The translations under genes and the position numbers were made by a program. Shown piece by piece: positions 35,259 to 46,219 of a stretch of 64,000 nucleotides of DNA; position 1 is the first letter of the stretch, and each line of letters begins with the position of its first letter. The notes beneath the pieces are model-generated. The model was not told where the DNA came from, searched no databases, and saw only the letters and a program-made list of their open reading frames with translations. Source of the DNA: Mycobacterium sp. (GTDB lineage Bacteria > Actinomycetota > Actinomycetes > Mycobacteriales > Mycobacteriaceae); the NCBI GenBank assembly GCA_011620645.1, contig WOYS01000064.1, forward strand, positions 1 to 64,000, read 5' to 3'.

Positions 35259-36290
35259 ATGGCGCACGTCACCTTGAAGCCAACCGGGCAGGAGTTCTCG
35301 GTTGGCGAGAACGAGGACATCCTCACCGCTGCCCTGCACCACGGCATCAACCTGCAATACGGATGCCGGCACGGGAACTGCTCCTCATGTAAGCACTGGT
35401 TGCTCGACGGCGACGTCGACGATTCGGCGGCGTCGGTCTATGCGATCCCGCGCGACGAACGCGAGGACGGCGCCATCCTGCTGTGCTGCACCTACGCCAA
35501 GAGTGATCTGGTGATCGAGATCGACCAGCACGACGGCGTGGAGGCGCTTCCGCCGATGACACCTCCGAGCCCGCGGCGGGCCACGGTGTTGGAGCGGCTT
35601 TCCCGGACACCGGACCTGGTCGAGCTGCGGGTGGCCCTGGACGAACCATTGAACTTTCGGGCCGGCCAGTACGCAGAATTCACCCTCGACACCGGACAAC
35701 GCCGCTCATACTCGCTGCTGAGCTCGCCGAGTTCGGGAAGCGAACTGACCTTCTGTATCAAACGGGTGCAGAACGGACTGTTCGCCAACGTGCTCGACCG
35801 GCTCGAGCCGGGATCCCACCTGCAGCTGGAGGCGCCGTTCGGCACGATGTTCCTGCGGGAGACCGCTCGCCCGGTAATTGCGGTCGGGATCGGCTCCGGA
35901 ATCGCGCCGCTGTTGTCGATGCTGTCGGACGCCGCCGAGCAGAACAGTGAGGTTCCGATCCGGTTCTACTACGGAGCGCGCACCAACGATGATCTGGTGT
36001 ACCTCGACGAGCTCGCCGAACTTTCGACACGGTTGAGGGATTTCCAGTTCATCCCGTGCTTGTCGCAGGGCACCCCCGACACGCTGCCGCCAGGCGGCCG
36101 CAGCGGCCGGGTCACCCGGGCCATCGCCGAAGACATCCGGGACGCCTCGCCCTATGACGCCTACCTGTGCGGGGCACCCGAAATGTGTGACGCCGTCGGG
36201 CGACTGCTGGAAGCCAAGGGCCTGCCGGGGGCGCGCATTCACGCCGACAAGTTCTATTCGGCCGTCGAGTCGGCCCCAATATCCGCATGA
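35259..36290 (+). CDS. Monooxygenase NADH reductase, 2Fe-2S/FAD
   Basis: A 343-aa reductase. The plant-type ferredoxin domain (about 1-95) has CRHGNCSSCKHW and a last ligand in ILLCCTY. An FAD-binding RSYSLLSSP follows, then NAD-binding GIGSGIAPLLSML and the C-terminal CGAPEMCDAV. It moves electrons from NADH to the diiron hydroxylase. It is the last of the four monooxygenase components. Confidence 0.92.
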   Translation: MAHVTLKPTGQEFSVGENEDILTAALHHGINLQYGCRHGNCSSCKHWLLDGDVDDSAASVYAIPRDEREDGAILLCCTYAKSDLVIEIDQHDGVEALPPMTPPSPRRATVLERLSRTPDLVELRVALDEPLNFRAGQYAEFTLDTGQRRSYSLLSSPSSGSELTFCIKRVQNGLFANVLDRLEPGSHLQLEAPFGTMFLRETARPVIAVGIGSGIAPLLSMLSDAAEQNSEVPIRFYYGARTNDDLVYLDELAELSTRLRDFQFIPCLSQGTPDTLPPGGRSGRVTRAIAEDIRDASPYDAYLCGAPEMCDAVGRLLEAKGLPGARIHADKFYSAVESAPISA

Positions 36291-36367
36291 GCGACAGGCG
36301 ATCCTACCGGCGCCCGACGCACCACCACATTCAGATTCCAGTCACGAATTACCGCTAGGAGATTGCC

Positions 36368-37867
36368 ATGACAGCTATCGCAGAGCACCCCGTCCTGCCC
36401 GAGGTTCTCGGGTTCCTTCGCGGCAGTAAGCAGCTGCTCATCGGCGGCGCGTGGGCGGATGCCGCGTCGGGCAAAACCTTCCCCACCACCGACCCGGCCA
36501 CCGGAGCGACACTCACCGAGGTCGCCCACGGGCAGGCCGAGGACATCGATCGGGCCGTGCGCGCCGCCCGAGAGGCATTCGACACCGGCCCGTGGCCGGC
36601 GATGAAACCCAACCAACGCGAACGCTTGTTGTGGCGGGTGGGCGACATTCTCAGTGAACGCGCAGCCGAGTTCGGCCAACTCGAAGCACTCGACAACGGC
36701 AAGTCGGCGGGGATCGCCACCGCGGTGGACGTCGCGTGGGCGGCCGATGTTTTCCGGTACTACGCCGGCTGGGCTACCAAGATCGAGGGTTCCACCGTCA
36801 ATGTCTCCATGCCGTTCTCCCCCGGACGAGAGTTCCACGCCTACACGCTGCGCGAGCCGGTCGGTGTATGCGGACTCATCGTGCCGTGGAATTTCCCACT
36901 GTTGATGGCGACATGGAAGCTGGCCCCAGCCCTGGCTGCCGGGAACACCGTCATCCTCAAACCCGCCGAGCAGACACCGCTCACCGCCCTGCTTCTTGGA
37001 GAAGTGTTCCAAGAAGCAGGATTCCCCCCCGGGGTGGTCAACATCGTCACCGGATTCGGGGACGCGGGAGCAGCGCTGTCCGGACACAGCGACGTCGACA
37101 AGATCGCGTTCACCGGCTCCACGGAAGTCGGCAAGAAAATCGTCGACGCGGCCAAAGGCAACTTGAAGAAGGTCTCGTTGGAACTCGGCGGCAAGAGCGC
37201 CAACGTGGTCTTCGCTGACTCCGACTTCGACCTCGCCGTCGCAGGTTCGCTCAACGCCTGGTTGTTCAACCACGGGCAGTGCTGCGTCGCCGGTACGCGG
37301 CTGTACGTGGAGGACAAGATCTTCGGTGACTTCACCGAGGCGGTGGCCCAAGCGGCGAGCAAGGTCAAGATCGGTCCAGGGATGGATCCGTCGACCGAAC
37401 TTGGTCCGCTGATTTCACAGGAGCAATTCGACAAAGTCACCGGCTACCTGCGCGAAGGATTGGCCGACGGGGCCCGGGCGCTGACCGGTGGCAAACGGTG
37501 GGGCGAGACCGGGTACTTCGTCGAGCCGACCGTATTCGTCGACGTCAAACCCGAATTCAGTGTGGTCCGCGAAGAGATCTTCGGCCCCGTGGTCGCCGCG
37601 CTGCCATTTGACGCGGACAACGGTGTCATAGCCGCGGCCAACAACAGCATTTACGGTCTCGCAGCAGGAATTTGGACCAAAGACATCTCCAAGGCCCACC
37701 GGACCGCCAAGAAACTCAAGGCGGGTTCGGTGTGGATCAACCAGTACAACGGTTTCGACACCGCGATGCCCTTCGGAGGCTACAAGCAATCCGGCTGGGG
37801 CCGTGAACTCGGCGCTGCTGCGCTGGATCTGTACACCCAGACCAAAGCCGTCAACATCGCGCTTTGA
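36368..37867 (+). CDS. Aldehyde dehydrogenase
   Basis: A 499-aa NAD(P)-dependent aldehyde dehydrogenase. The general base is in SLELGGKSANVVF, the catalytic cysteine in FNHGQCCVAGTRLYV, and the cofactor loop in FTGSTEVGKKI. Length and domain order are those of class 1/2 enzymes. It lies 77 bases after the reductase and would oxidise aldehydes arising from the alcohol produced by the monooxygenase. Confidence 0.93.
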   Translation: MTAIAEHPVLPEVLGFLRGSKQLLIGGAWADAASGKTFPTTDPATGATLTEVAHGQAEDIDRAVRAAREAFDTGPWPAMKPNQRERLLWRVGDILSERAAEFGQLEALDNGKSAGIATAVDVAWAADVFRYYAGWATKIEGSTVNVSMPFSPGREFHAYTLREPVGVCGLIVPWNFPLLMATWKLAPALAAGNTVILKPAEQTPLTALLLGEVFQEAGFPPGVVNIVTGFGDAGAALSGHSDVDKIAFTGSTEVGKKIVDAAKGNLKKVSLELGGKSANVVFADSDFDLAVAGSLNAWLFNHGQCCVAGTRLYVEDKIFGDFTEAVAQAASKVKIGPGMDPSTELGPLISQEQFDKVTGYLREGLADGARALTGGKRWGETGYFVEPTVFVDVKPEFSVVREEIFGPVVAALPFDADNGVIAAANNSIYGLAAGIWTKDISKAHRTAKKLKAGSVWINQYNGFDTAMPFGGYKQSGWGRELGAAALDLYTQTKAVNIAL

Positions 37868-37868
37868 T

Positions 37869-37919
37869 CGTCCATCAACCGACAACGTCCATCAACCGAC
37901 AACGTCCATCAAACGACAA
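37869..37919. repeat. Three 17-bp tandem repeats
   Basis: cgtccatcaaccgacaa is present twice exactly and a third time with one change (caaacgacaa). It fills the gap between the aldehyde and alcohol dehydrogenase genes and is a potential length-variable locus. Confidence 0.8.
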
Positions 37920-37937
37920 CGTGTAAGGGATAGCACC

Positions 37938-39050
37938 ATGAAGACCAAAGCGGCCGTGTTGCTAGAAGCGGGAAAGCCGTTCGAGATCATGGAACTCGAA
38001 CTCGACGGTCCCGGCGTTGGCGAAGTGCTGATCAAGTACACCGCCGCCGGGTTGTGCCACTCGGACCTGCACTTGACCGACGGTGATCTGCCACCGCGAT
38101 ATCCAATCGTCGGCGGCCACGAGGGATCGGGCGTCATCGAGGACGTCGGACCCGGGGTCACCAAGGTCAAACCAGGCGATCACGTTGTGTGCAGCTTCAT
38201 TCCGAACTGCGGAACCTGCCGATACTGTTCCACTGGACGGCAAAACCTCTGCGACATGGGTGCCACCATCCTCGACGGGTGTATGAGTGATGGGAGCTTC
38301 CGGTTCCACAGCGGCGGTTTGGATTTCGGCGCGATGTGCATGCTCGGCACATTTTCCGAGCGCGCCACCATCTCGCAGCACTCGGTGGTAAAGATCGACG
38401 ACTGGTTGCCGCTGGAGACTGCGGTACTGGTGGGCTGCGGCGTTCCGACCGGCTGGGGCACCTCGGTATACGCCGGCGGCGTGCGGGCTGGTGACACCAC
38501 CGTCATCTACGGGGTGGGCGGCTTGGGCATCAACGCCGTGCAAGGGGCCGTCAGCGCAGGGGCCAAACATGTCGTGGTGGTCGACCCGGTGGCGCTCAAG
38601 CGTGACACGGCAATGAAATTCGGTGCGACCCATGCCTTCGCCGACGCGGCCAGCGCCGCGGAGAAGGTCAAGGAGATCACCTGGGGACAAGGCGCAGACC
38701 AGGCGCTCATCCTGGTCGGCACTGTCGACGCGGAGGTAGTGAGCGCCGCGACCGCGGTGATCGGTAAGGGCGGCACGGTGGTCATAACCGGACTGGCAGA
38801 TCCGAGCAAACTCACCGTGCAGGTGTCGGGTTGCGATTTGACTCTTAATGAGAAGACGATCAAGGGCACATTGTTCGGCTCGTCAAACCCGCAATACGAC
38901 ATTGTGCGCCTGCTCCGACTCTACGACGCCGGCCAGCTCAAACTCGACGAGTTGATCACCACTCGGTACCAGCTCGAAGACGTCAACCAGGGCTATCAGG
39001 ACCTGCGCGACGGCAAGAACATCCGCGGCGTGATCATCCACGTGAGGTGA
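37938..39050 (+). CDS. NDMA-type zinc alcohol dehydrogenase (likely mycofactocin-linked)
   Basis: A 370-aa MDR-family enzyme. The catalytic zinc site is GLCHSDLHL and GGHEGSG, structural zinc cysteines lie in [15 protein letters not shown], and the nucleotide loop is [12 protein letters not shown]. The N-terminus [15 protein letters not shown] and overall length match NDMA-dependent dehydrogenases, which hold NAD tightly and use mycofactocin as electron acceptor; that cofactor would be made elsewhere. It likely oxidises the alcohol formed by the SDIMO. Confidence 0.88.
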   Translation: MKTKAAVLLEAGKPFEIMELELDGPGVGEVLIKYTAAGLCHSDLHLTDGDLPPRYPIVGGHEGSGVIEDVGPGVTKVKPGDHVVCSFIPNCGTCRYCSTGRQNLCDMGATILDGCMSDGSFRFHSGGLDFGAMCMLGTFSERATISQHSVVKIDDWLPLETAVLVGCGVPTGWGTSVYAGGVRAGDTTVIYGVGGLGINAVQGAVSAGAKHVVVVDPVALKRDTAMKFGATHAFADAASAAEKVKEITWGQGADQALILVGTVDAEVVSAATAVIGKGGTVVITGLADPSKLTVQVSGCDLTLNEKTIKGTLFGSSNPQYDIVRLLRLYDAGQLKLDELITTRYQLEDVNQGYQDLRDGKNIRGVIIHVR

Positions 39051-39099
39051 AATCTTCGGCCACGGATCGGCACCCGTTGTGGGCAGTCGTCACGGATTG

Positions 39100-40826
<1,727 letters not shown>

Positions 40827-40980
40827 AAGAGCAGTGATAGCCGCGAACGAACACCCGCCGACGCACCGACCCGTTGATTGTAGAAATTCAGACAACTGAC
40901 GAATGAGGTCCCACATGAATATCGACGGCAGCACTCGCGCACCATCGACACATGCGGTAACGAGTCGGCGGGGCGGCGCC

Positions 40981-41028
40981 GTCGTGAAGGGGCGCTGTCG
41001 TGAAGGGGCGCTGTCGTGAAGGAGCAGC
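40981..41028. repeat. Three 16-bp tandem repeats carrying ribosome-binding-like sequence
   Basis: gtcgtgaaggggcgct occurs twice exactly, then a third copy varies to gtcgtgaaggagcagc, whose GGAG serves as the ribosome-binding site of yrbEA at 41030. A small frame (40915-41019, 34 codons, GAGG upstream) crosses the array and could be a leader peptide, but support is weak. Confidence 0.7.
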
Positions 41029-41029
41029 G

Positions 41030-41827
41030 ATGACGGCCTCGACCGGGCTTGCCGGCTACGTCGGTGAGCAGTTGAGGCGTCCGCTGGGACACGTCGGTGG
41101 TTTCGCCCGGATGTCGGTGCTCTGCGGCAAGGCCCTTTGTCGGCGGCCGTGGGAGTGGCGCGAGCTGATCGGACAGTGCTGGTTCCTGCTCAGAGTGACG
41201 ATGCTGCCGACGGTCATGGCAGCAATTCCGCTCACGGTGTTGTTGACCTTCACGTTGAACGTGTTGCTTGCCGAGTTCGGAGCGGCCGACGTCTCGGGGG
41301 CCGGCGCGGCCCTTGGTGCTGTCACCCAGTTGGGCCCGTTGACGACGGTGCTGGTTGTGGCGGGTGCGGGATCTACCGCCATTTGCGCCGACCTGGGTGC
41401 GCGGACGATCCGGGAGGAGATCGACGCCCTCGAGGCGATGGGCATCGATCCCATCCTCCGCCTGGTGCTGCCGCGCGTGCTCGCGGCGACGGTGGTCGCT
41501 AGCTTGCTCAACAGCCTGGTCATCATCGTCGGCCTGGTCGGTGGCTTCATCTTCAGCGTCTATCTGCAGCATGTCTCCGCCGGTGCCTACCTGTCGACGT
41601 TGACGCTTGTCACCGGTCTGCCCGAGGTGATCATCGCGATGGTCAAGGCCGTGTCCTTCGGTCTGATCGCGGGACTGGTCGGCTGCTACCGGGGGCTGAC
41701 GGTGTCCGGCGGCGCCAAGGGCGTGGGCATCGCGGTCAACGAAACGGTCGTGCTGTGCGTGATCGCCCTGTTTGCGGTCAACGTCATCTTGACCACCATC
41801 GGTGTGCGGTTCGGGACGGGGCACTGA
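41030..41827 (+). CDS. yrbEA: YrbEA/MlaE-family permease of the mce operon
   Basis: A 265-aa integral membrane protein with five or six hydrophobic segments. It carries the MlaE-family EIDALEAMGIDPILRLVLPR cytoplasmic loop that contacts the ATPase. It forms the inner-membrane channel of the Mce lipid importer with YrbEB, powered by an MceG/Mkl ATPase encoded elsewhere. The start at 41030 has a GGAG box from the tandem repeat. Confidence 0.93.
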   Translation: MTASTGLAGYVGEQLRRPLGHVGGFARMSVLCGKALCRRPWEWRELIGQCWFLLRVTMLPTVMAAIPLTVLLTFTLNVLLAEFGAADVSGAGAALGAVTQLGPLTTVLVVAGAGSTAICADLGARTIREEIDALEAMGIDPILRLVLPRVLAATVVASLLNSLVIIVGLVGGFIFSVYLQHVSAGAYLSTLTLVTGLPEVIIAMVKAVSFGLIAGLVGCYRGLTVSGGAKGVGIAVNETVVLCVIALFAVNVILTTIGVRFGTGH

Positions 41828-41828
41828 G

Positions 41829-42698
41829 ATGGCCGATGTTGCCGTGGTACGCGCCCGGTTCCCACGGTCGGTCGCCGGAGTCGACCGTTATGCCGGTAGC
41901 CCTGCGCGGGGGCTGGACGCATTCGGTCGGCTGGTCTGGTTCACGCTGGCCAGCGGTGGCGCCATCCCCTTGACGCTGCGGCGCTACCGCGCCGAGACGG
42001 TGCGGCTCATCGCCCAGATCGGTATGGGCGGCGGTGCACTGGCGGTTGTCGGCGGCACTCTCGCGATCGTCGCCTTCGTGACGTTGACAGGCAGTTCGCT
42101 GGTCGCGATTCAGGGCTTCTCGTCGTTGGGTGACATCGGGGTGGAGGTGTTCACCGGGTTCTTCGCCGCGCTGGTCAACGTGCGCATCGTGGCGCCGGTC
42201 GTCACCGGCATTGCGTTGGCTGCGACGGTGGGCGCCGGCGCCACCGCCGAGCTGGGAGCCATGCGAATCAGCGAGGAGATCGACGCACTGGAGGTGATGG
42301 GCATCAAGTCGATCGCATTCCTGGCGTCGACCAGGATCATCGCCGTGGTGGTGGTGATCGTCCCGCTGTACGGGCTGGCGATGGTGATGGCGTTCATGTC
42401 ACCGCAGCTCGTCACCACGGTGATCTACGGGCAATCGCGCGGCACCTACGACCACTACTTTCGTACCTTCCTGCGACCCGACGATGTGTTCTGGTCATTC
42501 GGTGTGACCGTGATCATCGCCGTGATCGTGATGATCACGCACTGCTATTACGGCTACACCGCGGCCGGCGGACCGGTCGGTGTCGGTGAGGCCGTCGGCC
42601 GATCGATGCGTTTCTCCCTCGTCGCCGTGGTGGTCGTCGTCATGCTGGCGTCACTGGCCCTGTACGGCGCCGACCCCAACTTCAACCTCACGGTGTAA
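41829..42698 (+). CDS. yrbEB: YrbEB/MlaE-family permease of the mce operon
   Basis: A 289-aa second permease. It has the same family loop (EEIDALEVMGIKSIAFLAST), several hydrophobic helices, and a C-terminal GADPNFNLTV. It is separated from yrbEA by one base. It makes a heterodimer with YrbEA. Confidence 0.93.
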   Translation: MADVAVVRARFPRSVAGVDRYAGSPARGLDAFGRLVWFTLASGGAIPLTLRRYRAETVRLIAQIGMGGGALAVVGGTLAIVAFVTLTGSSLVAIQGFSSLGDIGVEVFTGFFAALVNVRIVAPVVTGIALAATVGAGATAELGAMRISEEIDALEVMGIKSIAFLASTRIIAVVVVIVPLYGLAMVMAFMSPQLVTTVIYGQSRGTYDHYFRTFLRPDDVFWSFGVTVIIAVIVMITHCYYGYTAAGGPVGVGEAVGRSMRFSLVAVVVVVMLASLALYGADPNFNLTV

Positions 42699-42702
42699 TC
42701 AC

Positions 42703-43920
42703 GTGACGTCGCAGATGACTGAAAACCCAGAGCGCACACCGCCGTACAAGACACTGGCGGTCTTGGGTCTGATGGTGCTGGCGCTCATCGCTGCGCTGGT
42801 CTTCGTGGCCTTCCGTGGTGGGTTCACCCCGAAACAGTCGCTGACGTTGATCACCGACCGGGCCGGACTGCTGGTCGGACCGGACTCGAAGGTGACCCTC
42901 AACGGGGTCGAGGTCGGCAAGGTGGCCTCGATCGACGAGATCGAGCACGACGGCAAACCGGCGGCGAAGTTCACCTTGAACGTGGCGCCTCGCTACGCGT
43001 CGTTGATTCCGGTCAATGTGGTCGGGGCGATCAAGGCGACGACCGTGTTCGGCGGGAAATACGTGGCGTTGGCGTCGCCGAAGAATCCCGGGCCGGCGAT
43101 CAGCGACAATGACGTGATCGAGGCGAGGTCGGTGTCCACCGAGGTCAACACGGTCTTCCAGACCTTGACCTCGATCGCTCAGTCGGTGGACCCAGTCAAG
43201 CTGAACATGACGCTGAGCGGAGCCGCCGAGGCGGTGTCCGGGCTGGGCGACAAGTTCGGCGCCGCGCTGGTCAACGCGAACACGGTCTTCGAGGACCTCA
43301 ACCCGCGCATGGACCAGCTGCACCATGACGTGCACCAGTTTGCGGCGCTGACCGACACCGTGGCCGACGCATCGCCCGACCTGTGGAGCGCGTTGTCGAA
43401 CCTGACCACCACGGCACGGACCCTCAACGATCAGCAAAGAGATGTGGACGCAACGCTTCTGGCGGCGATCGGATTCGCCAACACCGGTGCCGACGTGATC
43501 GACCGCAGTGGTCCCGCGTTGGTGCAGACGCTTGCCCAGCTCGCCCCCACGAGCGCCCTGCTGGACACCTACAGTCCCGAATTGTTCTGCACCATCAGGA
43601 ATGTCGCGCAGGTGGCCCCGGCGGTCGCGGCGGCGGAAGGCACCGGCAACGGGTACTCGCTGCGGGCCCACACGCAGGTCATCGGTGGTGCGAATCCCTA
43701 CCTCTTCCCCGACAACCTGCCCCGGGTCAATGCCCACGGCGGCCCCGGCGGGGCACCTGGCTGCTGGCAGCAAATCACTCGGGACCTCTGGCCGGCACCG
43801 GGTCTGGTGTTGGACACCGGCGCCAGCCTGGCCCCCTACAACCACTTCGAGATCGGATCGCCGTGGGCCACGGAGTACGTGTGGGGCCGTCAAGTGGGGG
43901 AGTACACGATCAACCCATGA
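42703..43920 (+). CDS. mceA: MceA-family lipid-transport protein
   Basis: A 405-aa protein with a short cytoplasmic N-terminus, one membrane anchor (LAVLGLMVLALIAALVFVAF) and an MlaD/MCE domain (about 45-120, GLLVGPDSKVTLNGVEVGKV). A long helical region follows and contributes to the tube, with a C-terminal domain (SPELFCTIRN) typical of MceA. The start is a GTG at 42703; an ATG at 42715 is an alternative. Confidence 0.92.
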   Translation: MTSQMTENPERTPPYKTLAVLGLMVLALIAALVFVAFRGGFTPKQSLTLITDRAGLLVGPDSKVTLNGVEVGKVASIDEIEHDGKPAAKFTLNVAPRYASLIPVNVVGAIKATTVFGGKYVALASPKNPGPAISDNDVIEARSVSTEVNTVFQTLTSIAQSVDPVKLNMTLSGAAEAVSGLGDKFGAALVNANTVFEDLNPRMDQLHHDVHQFAALTDTVADASPDLWSALSNLTTTARTLNDQQRDVDATLLAAIGFANTGADVIDRSGPALVQTLAQLAPTSALLDTYSPELFCTIRNVAQVAPAVAAAEGTGNGYSLRAHTQVIGGANPYLFPDNLPRVNAHGGPGGAPGCWQQITRDLWPAPGLVLDTGASLAPYNHFEIGSPWATEYVWGRQVGEYTINP

Positions 43921-44957
43921 AATCGACCTCGAATGCCGTCAAGTTCGGCGCGATCGCGGTGGTCCTGCTGGCTTTCACCGCGTTCACCATCGTGGTGTTC
44001 GGCCAGTTCCGGTTCGACCGCACCAACAGCTACCAGGCGGACTTCTCCTCTGCCAGCGGACTGCGTAAGGGCCAGTTCGTGCGCGCCTCGGGTGTGGAAG
44101 TCGGCAAGGTCACCAACCTGCGTCTGATCAACGGCGGCAGGAGCATTCAGGTCGACTTCGATGTCGATCGTTCCCTGCCGCTGTATCAGTCGACCACCGC
44201 GCACATCAGGTACGCCAACCTGATCGGCGATCGCTACCTGGAACTCAAGCGTGGTGACGGCGACGGTGCTCAACGCATCCTGCCGCCCGGCGGCCTCATC
44301 CCGATGGCACGTACGCAGCCCGCCCTCGATCTCGACGCCTTGATCGGCGGGTTCCGGCCGGTGTTCCGCGCGTTGGCGCCCGAGAAGGTCAACGCCATCG
44401 GCTCGGCGATCATCACGGTGTTCCAGGGGCAAGGCGGCACGATCAACGACATCCTCGACCAGACCGCACAATTGACCTCCGCGTTGGCCGATCGCGACGA
44501 GGCCATCGGTACTGTGGTCAAGAACCTCGGCACCGTGCTGGACAGCATCGTCGCCAAGGCGGGGGAGGTCGACTCGACCGTGGTCAACCTGGAGACGTTG
44601 ATCACCGGCCTGTCGGGGCAGGCCAATCCGCTCGCCGACAGCGTCAACAGTTTGAACCTCGCGACCGCTGCGCTGGCCGATCTGCTCGGCGACAACCGGC
44701 CGCTGCTGCAGTCGACCGTCGCTTCGGCTCAGCAGGTGTTGGGGCCGGTCGTCGATCAGCGTGGGCAGCTCGACGACCTGCTGCACAAGCTGCCGACCGC
44801 AGTGACACTGCTGGGCCGCAGCGCCGGTACCTACGGTGACTTCATCAACCTCTACCTGTGCGACATCACGTTGACGCTGAACGGTTTACAGCCGGGTGGA
44901 CCGGTTCGAACCGTCCGGTTGACTCAGCAGCCGACCGGAAGGTGCACGCCGCAATGA
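43917..44957 (+). CDS. mceB: MceB-family lipid-transport protein
   Basis: A 346-aa protein with an N-terminal anchor (AIAVVLLAFTAFTIVVF), an MCE domain (SGLRKGQFVRASGVEVGKV), long helices and a C-terminal NLYLCDITLTLNGLQPGGP as in MceB. ATGA overlaps lie at both ends. Confidence 0.92.
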   Translation: MKSTSNAVKFGAIAVVLLAFTAFTIVVFGQFRFDRTNSYQADFSSASGLRKGQFVRASGVEVGKVTNLRLINGGRSIQVDFDVDRSLPLYQSTTAHIRYANLIGDRYLELKRGDGDGAQRILPPGGLIPMARTQPALDLDALIGGFRPVFRALAPEKVNAIGSAIITVFQGQGGTINDILDQTAQLTSALADRDEAIGTVVKNLGTVLDSIVAKAGEVDSTVVNLETLITGLSGQANPLADSVNSLNLATAALADLLGDNRPLLQSTVASAQQVLGPVVDQRGQLDDLLHKLPTAVTLLGRSAGTYGDFINLYLCDITLTLNGLQPGGPVRTVRLTQQPTGRCTPQ

Positions 44958-46219
44958 GGGCGCTCGAACCGGAGAACCGGGTCAGAACCGGGGTGATGGC
45001 CGTCGTTCTGGCGGTGGTTGCCACGCTGGTGGGTCAGAGCTTCACCAGTGTGCCGATGCTGTTCGCCCAAGCGCAGTATTACGGCCAGTTCACCGATGCG
45101 AGCGCGTTGCATGCCGGCGACAAGGTGCGCATTGCGGGGATGGATGTCGGGTCGGTACAGGAGATCAGGCTCGCAACCGGCCACGTGGTGGTCCGATTCA
45201 CCATCGGTGACAACGTCATCGGCGCCAACAGCAGGTTGTCCATCCGCACCGATACGATCCTGGGCCGCAAGGTGCTGGAGGTCGAAACGCTGGGCGAGCA
45301 GACGCTACATCCGGGCGGAACACTGGCGCTGGATCAGACCACCACCCCGTATCAGATCTACGATGCGTTCCGCGACGCCACCAAAGCCGCGTCCGGCTGG
45401 GATCTCGACACCGTCAAGCAGTCGCTGCAGGTGCTTTCGGAGACGGTCGACCAGACCTATCCGCATTTGAGCGCCACCCTCGAGGGGGTGCAGAGGTTCG
45501 CCGACACGGTGGGCAAGCGTGACGAGCGCATCCAGCATCTGCTCGGCGAGGCCAGCAAGGTTGCCGGGGTTCTCGGTATCCACGGCGAGCAGATCAACCG
45601 GCTGCTGGTCAACGCGCAGGCACTGCTGTCGGCGATCAACCAGCGCAGCCAGGCACTGGAGGCGTTGCTGGGCAACGTCGCTGCAGTCGCCGCCCAGATT
45701 CAGGGCCTGATCAACGACAACCCCAACCTCAACACGGTTCTCCAGCAGGTGAATTCGATCAGCGACCTACTGGTCGAGCGTAAGGACGATCTGGTGAACA
45801 CGGTCGGCGAACTCGGCAAGTTCGTGGCGTCGCTGTCGGAAATCGTGTCCTCGGGGCCCTACATCAAGGCGGCCATCTTCAACTTGGTTCCCCACCAGCT
45901 GTTGCAGCCGTTCGTCGATGCGGCATTCAAGAAGCGCGGAATCGATCCCGAGAACTTCTGGCGCGGAGCCGGGCTACCGGCGTTCCAGTGGCCTGACCCC
46001 AACGGCACCAGGATGCCCAACGGTGCACCGCCACCGGCCCCGACGGTGCTGGAGGGCACCCCGGAACACCCGGGCCCGGCCGTCCCGCCGGGTTCACCGT
46101 GCTCGTATACCCCTGCGGCCGACGGGTCGCCGCGTCCGGATGATCCGCTGCCCTGCGCCGCCGCCGGCGCCGGCCCATTCGGTGGTCCCGGATATCCCGG
46201 CGGTAGCGGAGGCAACTGA
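44954..46219 (+). CDS. mceC: MceC-family lipid-transport protein
   Basis: A 421-aa protein with an anchor (GVMAVVLAVVATLVGQSF), an MCE domain (ALHAGDKVRIAGMDVGSV), helical needle segments and a long Pro/Gly-rich tail (from about 345). The tail is usual for MceC and lies outside the membrane. It is coupled to mceB by ATGA and to mceD by a one-base overlap. Confidence 0.92.
   Translation: MRALEPENRVRTGVMAVVLAVVATLVGQSFTSVPMLFAQAQYYGQFTDASALHAGDKVRIAGMDVGSVQEIRLATGHVVVRFTIGDNVIGANSRLSIRTDTILGRKVLEVETLGEQTLHPGGTLALDQTTTPYQIYDAFRDATKAASGWDLDTVKQSLQVLSETVDQTYPHLSATLEGVQRFADTVGKRDERIQHLLGEASKVAGVLGIHGEQINRLLVNAQALLSAINQRSQALEALLGNVAAVAAQIQGLINDNPNLNTVLQQVNSISDLLVERKDDLVNTVGELGKFVASLSEIVSSGPYIKAAIFNLVPHQLLQPFVDAAFKKRGIDPENFWRGAGLPAFQWPDPNGTRMPNGAPPPAPTVLEGTPEHPGPAVPPGSPCSYTPAADGSPRPDDPLPCAAAGAGPFGGPGYPGGSGGN

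Noticed and set aside
32309..36290. Classical mimABCD/prmABCD (group 5) cluster or soluble methane monooxygenase
   Set aside because: The reductase is last rather than second and there is no gamma subunit gene, so neither layout fits; the order matches ACDB-type clusters instead.
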